A stretch of DNA of 64,000 bases from Pseudoalteromonas luteoviolacea NCIMB 1942. GTDB taxonomy: Bacteria > Pseudomonadota > Gammaproteobacteria > Enterobacterales > Alteromonadaceae. This document shows positions 9,965 to 17,859 of the stretch, piece by piece. Numbering within the stretch: position 1 is the stretch's first letter; every line of letters starts with the position of its first letter. The position numbers were made by a program, and so were the translations under genes. The stretch is taken from assembly GCF_001625595.1 (NCBI RefSeq), contig NZ_AUXT01000214.1, forward strand, positions 1 through 64,000. The letters run 5' to 3'. Under the pieces are notes generated by a model, which had not been told where the DNA came from, made no database searches, and saw only the letters and a list, made by a program, of their open reading frames with translations.

Positions 9965-10270
9965 TTAACCCACTTCTTGATTGCGCTTTCGAGAAATAAT
10001 GATCTGATATTTATCCACATCGTGAATGCTCATAAACATCGGGTACTCACCAAACGCGCTGTGCTTAAACAGATAATTATCTTGAAGTAGTTGGTTTTTA
10101 GGATCTCCAAGCAATGAAATACTAAAAGATGAAAACTCTTCCGTATCAATTTTGCCTTTCTCAACCCTACTGATCGCGAGCTTTCCAACTGGTTGTTCAT
10201 TTTGCAAAGAGAATACATCGACCTCTTCACCCACCAATGAATTCATTAGCTCTTGTGTCACTTTTTCCAT
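9965..10270 (-). CDS. DUF6916-like small protein
   Basis: This 101-residue soluble protein (MEKVTQELMNSLVGEEVDVF) resembles DUF6916 by length, by the alternating hydrophobic strands in the middle (FSISLLGDPKNQLLQDNYLF) and by the ending KYQIIISRKR. It has no signal peptide, transmembrane segment or Cys. Members often sit next to tail-collar genes, as here, but their function is unknown. The family call is from memory of the pattern, so it is tentative. Confidence 0.7.
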   Translation of the reverse strand: MEKVTQELMNSLVGEEVDVFSLQNEQPVGKLAISRVEKGKIDTEEFSSFSISLLGDPKNQLLQDNYLFKHSAFGEYPMFMSIHDVDKYQIIISRKRNQEVG

Positions 10271-10327
10271 TTATTGCTGCTCTTGTTTTTTGATTAACAG
10301 TGGCTCTGATCAATTAGCAAAACCGAA

Positions 10328-10840
10328 TTAAACGCCTACAATGCTCTTCATCGCGGGAGGGTACCAAATCATCAACTCATAAGGAGGCTGAACCTCTAAT
10401 ATTTGAAATCCGAGCTCTAAATACAATCGTTTAACACCCAAATTATGGCTCAAAACAGATAAGGTCACTGGAATAGCAGACTGCGCCGCGCAGTGTTGAA
10501 AAGACTGAATAATTGCTCGCCCAAAGCCGTGACCTCTAGCCGCAATCAAAAAGCCGATATCAATCAAACGGATTTCATTGTGGCCAAAATCTAATGTCGC
10601 TTTGCCTATTGCTTCACCATGCTTTTCAATAATAAAGTACATGGCGTTAGGATACTGAGCCCCATAGCCTTGAGTTTGCGCTTTAAGCTGCATATCAACA
10701 ATAGACTCAATGAAATCACGTTCACCATCTATACACTGCAAATCCTGCCTTACTTCTCTGTGCAGCTTTTCAATAAATGGTTTATCACTCGCTGTTGAAG
10801 GGCGGATGTGAAGCCCTTCTGGTATGGTAAATTGCACCAT
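10328..10840 (-). CDS. GNAT family N-acetyltransferase
   Basis: This is a 170-residue GNAT-fold protein. The acetyl-CoA binding motif is in the segment IAARGHGFGRAIIQSF (about residues 98-113), and SVLSHNLGVKRLYLELGF near the C-terminus is the usual motif B. The substrate is unknown. It sits in the same operon as the collar proteins, 57 nt before the DUF6916-like gene, so it may acetylate a component of that system; this is inference. Confidence 0.82.
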   Translation of the reverse strand: MVQFTIPEGLHIRPSTASDKPFIEKLHREVRQDLQCIDGERDFIESIVDMQLKAQTQGYGAQYPNAMYFIIEKHGEAIGKATLDFGHNEIRLIDIGFLIAARGHGFGRAIIQSFQHCAAQSAIPVTLSVLSHNLGVKRLYLELGFQILEVQPPYELMIWYPPAMKSIVGV

Positions 10841-10882
10841 ATTCCTTATCCTCTTTTGTGCATTTGTTGAGTATATGCAGCT

Positions 10883-11503
10883 TTAAAATTTTTGCTCGGA
10901 ACTTTTTATGATATTTTTCAGCCAATCCTCTACTTTACAGTCAATAACCAAATTGACTCTCGATTCAGCGCCTAGATTGGATACGCTATGTACTAAATGT
11001 GCATTCAAGTACCACACATCACCACGCATCATTGGTACCCTTTGACCATCCACTGTGAAGTCAACATGATCAATACCACTGATTGGTACATGAATTCTCG
11101 CTTCGCCGTATTCCATAGAGACTTGGTGGTCGTTATGCGGCAGTATCTTGCTGCCACCTTTAAGCCTCATCAGCCTGACTGATTTCAAAGAACATTTAAA
11201 TTGCGCTAAAAATAAAGCCAGCGCAGGAAGGCTTTTCATGGCCGGTAGTGGTGTAAAGGTTGCGTCTGTTTGTTCAATTGAAAAGCACTGCAATACAGGA
11301 TGCGCCCCGACATGCTCCTCTTTGCTATACAGAGGTAACACATCCCAAGAGCCGCTATAGCATGCTTGATTAACATGCTCATACCATGGCGAATTGAACA
11401 GCTTTTCAACTTCTGTGGTGATGGCTTCGAGATCAATCCACATAGCTAGCTTTGCAAATGCAATAGGTTGTTCTAAGCGATCAAGCTGGGCTCCCATATT
11501 CAT
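10883..11503 (-). CDS. Aspartyl/asparaginyl beta-hydroxylase-like dioxygenase
   Basis: This 206-residue protein matches the Asp/Asn beta-hydroxylase fold (PF05118). The segment GGSKILPHNDHQVSMEYGEA carries the first iron-binding His, RIHVPISG follows, and GDVWYLNAHLVHSVSNLG carries the distal His with Arg in ESRVNLVIDC for 2-oxoglutarate. It should be a soluble Fe(II)/2-oxoglutarate enzyme, possibly modifying side chains of a neighbouring repeat protein. The ATG at 11503 overlaps the stop of the upstream gene (TAATG); a second in-frame ATG lies at 11497. Confidence 0.82.
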   Translation of the reverse strand: MNMGAQLDRLEQPIAFAKLAMWIDLEAITTEVEKLFNSPWYEHVNQACYSGSWDVLPLYSKEEHVGAHPVLQCFSIEQTDATFTPLPAMKSLPALALFLAQFKCSLKSVRLMRLKGGSKILPHNDHQVSMEYGEARIHVPISGIDHVDFTVDGQRVPMMRGDVWYLNAHLVHSVSNLGAESRVNLVIDCKVEDWLKNIIKSSEQKF

Positions 11504-12222
11504 TAACCTGCGGGCCTTCCATACATATCAAAGGTATAAAGAATATCCCTGAACTTGCCACCCAATAAACGTATTGTTTGATATCCATCAATAGAAGACA
11601 ATGTTGCGCCTCTCTCAAAAGCGCTCGGCGCATAGCTGAATTGATAGATACCTTGTCCATCAAACACTTTCACATTGTTTGAATAAGCATTTAAAACGTG
11701 GACTAAACCTCGCTCATCTGAAGTTATCGATTTAATGCCACTTAACTGATGGGGTAACTCGATACCAAACTCACCAAATATGTTTTGTATCTGGCCATGA
11801 AAATTAATCACATAAATTGAGTGTGTATTTCCGCTTGCAATAAATATTCGCTGTCGTTTTTCATCGACTGCAAAATCCCTGATATGGCCAACTTTTTCAG
11901 GCAGTGGAATTGAACTAAATTGCTCCCCCAGCCCATTAAATATGGTAATGCCTCTGGAAAGCTCAAATAAAATATACACATGACTCGAATAGCGCCTTGC
12001 TATTACAGGCTTCAATGAAACTTCTACGGGGATATCTTGTGGATTTTTAACTAGTCGAGTAGGAAATGGCAGCTGTAACTGCAACAAATCGTCATTAGAT
12101 AATCTCTGAGTGTACGCGTTTAATTCAGAGTCATTTAACTGAGCCCATAGACGCCCAGATGACAAAAATACACTTGTTGCACACACAGATATTGATGACT
12201 TCAAAAATGAACGACGTTCCAT
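11503..12222 (-). CDS. Tat-exported NHL-type beta-propeller protein
   Basis: The 239-residue protein starts MERRSFLKSSISVCATSVFL, a clear twin-arginine signal (RRSFLK). The rest shows repeated propeller-like strands such as RDFAVDEKRQRIFIASGNTH, IYVINFHGQIQNIFGEFG and GLVHVLNAYSNNVKVFDGQG, resembling NHL or six-bladed propellers. I chose the ATG at 12222; two codons upstream is an in-frame TTG. It is the first gene of the minus-strand operon, reading away from the TOMM kinase. Function is unknown; it is presumably periplasmic. Confidence 0.75.
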   Translation of the reverse strand: MERRSFLKSSISVCATSVFLSSGRLWAQLNDSELNAYTQRLSNDDLLQLQLPFPTRLVKNPQDIPVEVSLKPVIARRYSSHVYILFELSRGITIFNGLGEQFSSIPLPEKVGHIRDFAVDEKRQRIFIASGNTHSIYVINFHGQIQNIFGEFGIELPHQLSGIKSITSDERGLVHVLNAYSNNVKVFDGQGIYQFSYAPSAFERGATLSSIDGYQTIRLLGGKFRDILYTFDMYGRPAG

Positions 12223-12781
12223 AACCAACCTACCTAGTATCTTTGTTAGACGATCGAATCGATTATTACAAAATACAACATAATAATAAATTACACGATA
12301 TTACACCAGACCATATAACTAATTAATTCATGGTAAAATCACTGCCCAATTAACATTTAGCAATCCATATGGGTAAGCTAGTATGGTAAGAATTTTCTAA
12401 GTAGGGCAACAATTTACAAAATCACAACCATACTTTGCTTTAGAAAAACTTGTTTACATGCTTCATACAACCATGTATACCTAAAAAATAGTTTGCATCA
12501 CAGACCACGAGGGTTTGGCGCAATATATTCAATAATTTTGAAATAAAGAGTATATAAACTCCTTTTTCTACCTTTGCTTTGAAAGCTAATCAATACCAAA
12601 ATTCAGGATAATCAATGTTGCACCATTATTTCTTACTAGGTCAAAAATCGTATATTTTTTCGATGCCAAATTAAATAGAACTTGTAATCGTCATCTCCAA
12701 AAAAACGATGTAATATTCGCACTGGCGAACAATAACAATCATATTCTGGCAGCAGATAAATAACTCGAAGAAATAAGTATC
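12223..12781. other. Divergent intergenic region between surface operon and TOMM kinase
   Basis: These 559 bp hold no gene I can support and are strongly A+T-rich. They must carry the promoters of both the minus-strand surface operon and the plus-strand kinase operon. One plausible plus-strand promoter is TTTACA-N17-TATACC near 12452-12480, but it would leave a leader of about 300 nt. I saw no clear riboswitch or operator. Confidence 0.5.
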
Positions 12782-15700
12782 ATGTCACTAACTCATTTTT
12801 CTGACCCATACATAGAAAACCGCTTCGACTCGACTCAATATGAGCTTCTTTATAAAATTGGTGAAGGTGGTTTCGGCAAAGTATTTAAAGCTAGAAATAA
12901 AAATACTGACCAAACGGTGGCGATTAAATTTCTCGCTCTCGAACCCCATTTAGAAGAAGCAAAGAAGAAACGCTATATTGAAAGGTTCAAACGAGAAACG
13001 GCGTTAAGTGGACAACTAGAGCATCCACACATTGTTAGATTATTAGACAAAGGCCAGGTTGATGAGCACTTACTATTTGGTGTTTTTGAATATGTAGAGG
13101 GTCAATCTCTGCGTGAATATTTAATGCAAGAAGGCGCATTAGATGCAGTTAATGCCACTGATATCATGCTACAGGTATTAGATGCATTAATTCATGCGCA
13201 TAAAAAAGGCATTATTCACCGAGATATAAAGCCTGCCAATATCATGCTTTCAAAGTCTGGCGCTAAGACACATGCCAAGATCCTAGATTTTGGTATCGGC
13301 ACACTCACACAAGAGAACCGACATCAAGACTTTTCAACCATTACCCTAACGCAAGAAACAATCGGCACCCCCTCTTACAGTGCACCCGAGCAACTAAGGG
13401 GAGAGCCTGCGTCTGAAAAAACTGATTTGTACGTATGGGGTCTGGTTCTTTTAGAGTGTTTAACGGGTATACCAGCCGTCACAGGATCGAGTGTCGCATC
13501 TATTTACCACAAGCAGTTAAGTGATGTTCATATTCCTATTCCAAGTGCGCTTTTAGGACACCCGCTATCAGGCCTTTTACGCCGAGTCTTGCAAAAAAAT
13601 GCCACAGAGCGCGTGATTTCTGGTCAAGAGATCTTCTCTGAATTAAATTTGATGAACGTCTCTAACTTAGTAGGTATTTTAGCTGACGTTCAAGCGCAAC
13701 ATGGCTACGATGACAATACGGTTGTATTGAGAAATGATGACCCAAACAGCCCGCTTGCTCATGACTACACGACACTCACAGAGCGCAAACAAATCACCGT
13801 ACTCGCTCTGAGGTTAAGCGCAAAACGACTCAATGATAGCGCCAAAGATTTAGATATTATAGACACGCTTTTCAAATCTCAGCGTAATCACTGTATCGAT
13901 ATTGCAACACGTTTTGGCGCATACCATGTCGGTAACTTAGCAGACACAATGCTGTTTTATTTTGGCTATCCAGTTGCCAGTGACAATGATACGAGATTGT
14001 GTGCACGTACAGCCTTAGAGGCAATTAGCGAACTTTCAAAACGCAACGCATTAATGCAAGAAGCCCACGGAATTCAACTTAATGCGCATGTAGGTATTCA
14101 CTCAGGTATATTTGTTACATACGCAAATGCAGTGCCTGAAGGAAACGTTGCAAATACAGCAATGGAGCTAGCTCGTCTTGCTGGAGAGAGGCAAATTTTA
14201 TGCTCTGTGGAGTCACGCTCTATTTTAGAACCATATAGCGATTTTGACTATTTCGATAATATTCAAATTGGTTTATCTTTTGAGCAGCTTACTATATACA
14301 ATCTCAAAGGTGAAAAACGCATAGAAGCATTTGGTTTTATGCGCGGAACCAAAACCAATCATAAATTGATAGGTCGTCAATTAGAGTTAGATAAAACACT
14401 GTCAGTAATTAACGGTGAAAATAACACTCGCATTGCACATATCTATGGTGAAGCTGGAATTGGTAAATCTAGATTACTACAAGAAGTAAGAGACAATGCC
14501 AGCAAATACCAACACTTAGTCGCGCAATGTTTGCCTGAACACCAGAATAACGCACTCTACCCTATTCTAAACCTGATAAGGTATTTATTTAACACAGACA
14601 ACGTCCCCACCACAGATATCATACTGTTGTTTAGAGATTTTCTAGCAGAGTATGGGTTAACTCAAACAAGTATTGAAGCCACAATCCCGGTACTTATGGC
14701 TTGGCTTGCTATCCCGCTACCTGATGAAGCACAAACATCTTCTCACTCACCAGATGAACAAAAAGCTCTCCTGTTTACGGGACTAAGCGCTTTACTTCTG
14801 TCTCGCAAATCCGGTATTACAGAATTTAAGCTGTATATTATTGAAGATATTCATTGGTCTGATGCAGTTACTCTCGATTTTTTGCGTCATTTTGCAGGTC
14901 AATTACAAGACGGCAGCGTAATGATAAGCACATCTAGACAATCATGCCCTAGTAGCCTGCACGACTTAACACTGCTTGAAATAGAACTTAATAAGCTTAC
15001 CAACAAAGCTACGACCGATTTCATAGAGCAGCTTTTCGAATGCAAACACGTTTCAGAAAATGTCCGCTCAGTGTTGGTCAAGCGCACTGATGGCATTCCT
15101 CTATTCATTGAGGAACTAGTGAGCATGCTCAAAGACAAGCGACTTATACACGAAACAAACGGTTCAATTACGTTTATCAGCCCTGATAGATTAGAGCAGG
15201 TACCGAGCAGCTTAAGAGAATCACTACAACAAAAATTAGATAACTTGGTGCATGCTAAAGAAACAGCACAGCTTGCGGCTACTATAGGTAGAGAATTTGA
15301 TTACGCACTATTGGTTGAAGCTTCAACACTCAGTGAAGACCAAATACAAAATGACTTGAATGAGCTTTTAGAGAAAGAGCTGGTCATCCAACAAAGGCGT
15401 GTAGAAACTGATAGTTATATATTTAAGCATGCTTTAGTGAGAGACGCAGCATACGATTCCCAAACCCAAACCGAAGCGATAACAAAGCATGAATTGTTCT
15501 TGGGAGCGCTTGAGCGATTAGATCTCTATAAAGAGCAACCATTCATTACTGCTTTTCACCTACAAAAAGTGAAACAATTTGAAAAAGCAGCAAATTTGAT
15601 GATCGAATCCTCCAACTCAGCAAAACAGTTATACGCAATTATAGAAGCAGAATCGTTTTTGCAAGAAGCATTGAGAATTTGTCTAACTGGAGAGCTCAGT

Positions 15701-16627
15701 GACTCACCGCTGTATATAAAAGTCAAAAATGATTTGGCTTCCATCCGGATTGCTGGAAATGGGTGGGTTGACGAACAGGCGAATCATGCACTACAAGAAA
15801 ACTACCAAGCTCTCTCAGAAGACACAGAGGCTAAAGAAAGATTCACCACAACCCGTGGATTATGGCTACAGCTTTATGCAACAGGAAAAACTGAAGAAGC
15901 CCATGAAATTGCATTAGATCTCCATAAAAATGGCAACTGGGTACCAAACGAATTTAAACCTGTCATATACGAAATAATTATACAAACATTATTCTCAAAA
16001 GCTGAATTCTCTGAGATTTTGCGTGTACTCGACGAAATTCCTGACAACTTCTTTAAGAATGACTCAGAAACTATCTCAAATAATTTTGGTTTTTGTTCTG
16101 AGCTAGTCTGTATCGGCTTTAGAGCCTTTGCCGAGTTACACCTGAGTAACCAACAAAGTGCTGATGCCCTCATAGACACTCAAACACAGCTTGCAAAGCA
16201 AATAGGTATTATCGATGTCTTGGCTGCAACAAACGGCTTCCAAGCTGAGTACCATTTAAACAAGGCATTGCTCTGTGAACAAAAAGCCGACTTTTTAGGC
16301 TATATCCGTGCAGCTCAACTCAGCGCTCAAACAGGTATAGATCTGGCTAAAGAGGCTAAAAATGAGGGCTGGCAAGGTTATTGCGAAATGCTTTATTTCA
16401 TAGCAAGTGTTAATGTCGATACGACCGTTGAGAAGTTTGAAGAAGGCATAAAGCAATTTTCTGGCTATTTATCTCACCGAGCATTTTACTACTCAATATT
16501 GGCTAAAATGACCTACTTACTACGCGGCGAAGTAAACACTCTATTCCTTGATATTGCAGAAGAGTCATGTGATATATCAAGTTCATTCTATGTAAAACCT
16601 CAACTAAATACACTAAGGAAAATTTAG
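12782..16627 (+). CDS. TOMM-system kinase/cyclase fusion: Ser/Thr kinase, degenerate cyclase, ATPase, helical repeats
   Basis: The 1281-residue protein has four parts. Residues about 19-290 are a Hanks-type kinase with intact motifs: KIGEGGFGKVF, VAIKFL, IIHRDIKPAN, ILDFGIG and GTPSYSAPEQ. Residues about 338-520 resemble a class III nucleotide cyclase (LFYFGYPVASDNDTR, HVGIHSGIFV), but the first metal-binding block reads ITVLALRLSAKR with no Asp, so catalysis is doubtful. Residues about 545-800 are a STAND/AAA-like ATPase with Walker A GEAGIGKSR and Walker B LYIIEDIHWSD. The rest is a helical repeat region. This order matches the TOMM system kinase/cyclase fusion family (TIGR03903). The precursor-like gene follows directly. 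The protein has no signal peptide and is probably a cytoplasmic regulator. Confidence 0.88.
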   Translation: MSLTHFSDPYIENRFDSTQYELLYKIGEGGFGKVFKARNKNTDQTVAIKFLALEPHLEEAKKKRYIERFKRETALSGQLEHPHIVRLLDKGQVDEHLLFGVFEYVEGQSLREYLMQEGALDAVNATDIMLQVLDALIHAHKKGIIHRDIKPANIMLSKSGAKTHAKILDFGIGTLTQENRHQDFSTITLTQETIGTPSYSAPEQLRGEPASEKTDLYVWGLVLLECLTGIPAVTGSSVASIYHKQLSDVHIPIPSALLGHPLSGLLRRVLQKNATERVISGQEIFSELNLMNVSNLVGILADVQAQHGYDDNTVVLRNDDPNSPLAHDYTTLTERKQITVLALRLSAKRLNDSAKDLDIIDTLFKSQRNHCIDIATRFGAYHVGNLADTMLFYFGYPVASDNDTRLCARTALEAISELSKRNALMQEAHGIQLNAHVGIHSGIFVTYANAVPEGNVANTAMELARLAGERQILCSVESRSILEPYSDFDYFDNIQIGLSFEQLTIYNLKGEKRIEAFGFMRGTKTNHKLIGRQLELDKTLSVINGENNTRIAHIYGEAGIGKSRLLQEVRDNASKYQHLVAQCLPEHQNNALYPILNLIRYLFNTDNVPTTDIILLFRDFLAEYGLTQTSIEATIPVLMAWLAIPLPDEAQTSSHSPDEQKALLFTGLSALLLSRKSGITEFKLYIIEDIHWSDAVTLDFLRHFAGQLQDGSVMISTSRQSCPSSLHDLTLLEIELNKLTNKATTDFIEQLFECKHVSENVRSVLVKRTDGIPLFIEELVSMLKDKRLIHETNGSITFISPDRLEQVPSSLRESLQQKLDNLVHAKETAQLAATIGREFDYALLVEASTLSEDQIQNDLNELLEKELVIQQRRVETDSYIFKHALVRDAAYDSQTQTEAITKHELFLGALERLDLYKEQPFITAFHLQKVKQFEKAANLMIESSNSAKQLYAIIEAESFLQEALRICLTGELSDSPLYIKVKNDLASIRIAGNGWVDEQANHALQENYQALSEDTEAKERFTTTRGLWLQLYATGKTEEAHEIALDLHKNGNWVPNEFKPVIYEIIIQTLFSKAEFSEILRVLDEIPDNFFKNDSETISNNFGFCSELVCIGFRAFAELHLSNQQSADALIDTQTQLAKQIGIIDVLAATNGFQAEYHLNKALLCEQKADFLGYIRAAQLSAQTGIDLAKEAKNEGWQGYCEMLYFIASVNVDTTVEKFEEGIKQFSGYLSHRAFYYSILAKMTYLLRGEVNTLFLDIAEESCDISSSFYVKPQLNTLRKI

Positions 16628-16867
16628 ATGAAAACTTATCCTAAAGGGTTACTTTCTTTTACTTATAACGCAGCTAACGATCCAGAAGTAAGAGAGCTTG
16701 TTCTGCAAAACCTACCTCAAGCAATGGCTTTGTTCGACCTTTCAGAATCACAACAAGAGCTAGTTCAGAAAGTAGTTAAAGAGTCATTTTTAACAGATGA
16801 CCTTTGGTCACAATACTGCGAAGAGCTTCGTCCTGAAATTGACGATGATATTGCCAAAATCTGGTAA
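16628..16867 (+). CDS. TOMM-precursor-like small peptide (BMA_0021/BMA_0022-like)
   Basis: This 79-residue acidic peptide follows the kinase stop without a gap, with AAGGA 8 nt before its ATG. Its sequence (MKTYPKGLLSFTYNAANDPE at the start, SEEL-like acidic end DDDIAKIW) and its position after a TOMM kinase/cyclase match the BMA_0021/BMA_0022 family of putative TOMM bacteriocins. It holds only one Cys and few Ser or Thr near the C-terminus, so it is a poor azole substrate by itself. It could instead be an effector, a leader-like regulator or a relic name of the family. No signal peptide. Confidence 0.7.
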   Translation: MKTYPKGLLSFTYNAANDPEVRELVLQNLPQAMALFDLSESQQELVQKVVKESFLTDDLWSQYCEELRPEIDDDIAKIW

Positions 16868-16874
16868 TGGAGAC

Positions 16875-16896
16875 ATGCGGGGCGAAAGCCCCGTAT
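16875..16896 (+). other. GNRA-tetraloop hairpin just after the precursor gene
   Basis: A 6-bp perfect GC stem (cggggc / gccccg, 16878-16883 with 16888-16893) closes on the tetraloop GAAA. Three more pairs, one of them G-U, extend it to 9 bp. No T-run follows. Such a hairpin could protect the 3' end of the precursor part of the mRNA or make termination partial, raising precursor over downstream product. Confidence 0.6.
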
Positions 16897-16902
16897 CACC
16901 TT

Positions 16903-17859
16903 ATGAATAATCTATCTCAACTACATCAGCAACTATGCAGCTCCCATGGCTTTTTGATAAATCAAAATAACCAAGAGGCAACTAAATACTTAGCAGACAA
17001 AATCCCACAATTCACTAAAGGAGTATGCTACGAATATAGGGCTGCTGAGCTTAATCACCCATGTGACTTTCTAGTCGCTTATGACACTTCAGAACAAACG
17101 GTTAAGCAACTGAGGGCGCTTTTCTCATCAATAAAACAACACCAATCTCAAAGTATCAATCAATTTTTAGATTTGTACGATCAGCATCGCTGCTTGAGAG
17201 ACATACAATTAATCTGGCTAAGCTTCGATTGGAGTAAAAACCATTACCCTGTGATCCCCACGTTTTATGTGAGTACTCAACATTACAGCTATGTGCAAGG
17301 CGAAAAGCTAAACGATACCGTGGATTATGCTTTATCGACCTTGGCGCCTCAGTCTCTTAAGCTAGGTAATGCGCTAGTTAGGAAGTTAGATTGGGGTAAA
17401 CTAAACCATATCGGATTTACTTTTGCCAGAGAAAGCTTAAAAACAAAATTCACCATCACACTTGATTGTGACAAAGTACTGCAGCAGCTTAAACTGCTAA
17501 ACTGGCAAGGCTCATTTGATAAACTCACACCGATTGTAGACATCGCTTCACAGCTTTCCAAAACTATACAAATTAGTATTTCATTTACTGATGTTTTAAG
17601 TAAGAAAATTGAGGTTGAATTGCCTTGGGTTAGGCAATCCAGTGCAAATTATGTAGACGCTGAATTTATTAATAATGTTATTCGCTTATGTAATGGTGAT
17701 ACCAATTACGATAGACTAAGCGAGCTCACAAAATGGTTAGAAAACAACCCTAATAACAAAGCCTTTTACACCAAATTCTCAATTTTTGAAGACGATAGCT
17801 GTAACTTAAAAAGCTACCTCCATTCTAGCCCACAACCGAAAAAAAGGTTATTTGGATGA
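16903..17859 (+). CDS. Uncharacterised TOMM-operon protein
   Basis: I do not recognise this protein of about 318 residues. It is soluble, with no signal peptide or transmembrane segment, and moderately rich in Leu, Gln and Asn; it ends PQPKKRLFG. The middle contains the stretch LSFDWSKNHYPVIPTFYVST. The start is uncertain: the ATG at 16903 lies after the hairpin, while an ATG at 16867 overlaps the precursor stop (TAATG) and would add 12 residues encoded by the hairpin. Neither has a clear ribosome site. The gene shares 4 nt (ATGA) with the next gene, so they are co-translated. It is not a YcaO or a recognisable dehydrogenase. Confidence 0.75.
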   Translation: MNNLSQLHQQLCSSHGFLINQNNQEATKYLADKIPQFTKGVCYEYRAAELNHPCDFLVAYDTSEQTVKQLRALFSSIKQHQSQSINQFLDLYDQHRCLRDIQLIWLSFDWSKNHYPVIPTFYVSTQHYSYVQGEKLNDTVDYALSTLAPQSLKLGNALVRKLDWGKLNHIGFTFARESLKTKFTITLDCDKVLQQLKLLNWQGSFDKLTPIVDIASQLSKTIQISISFTDVLSKKIEVELPWVRQSSANYVDAEFINNVIRLCNGDTNYDRLSELTKWLENNPNNKAFYTKFSIFEDDSCNLKSYLHSSPQPKKRLFG

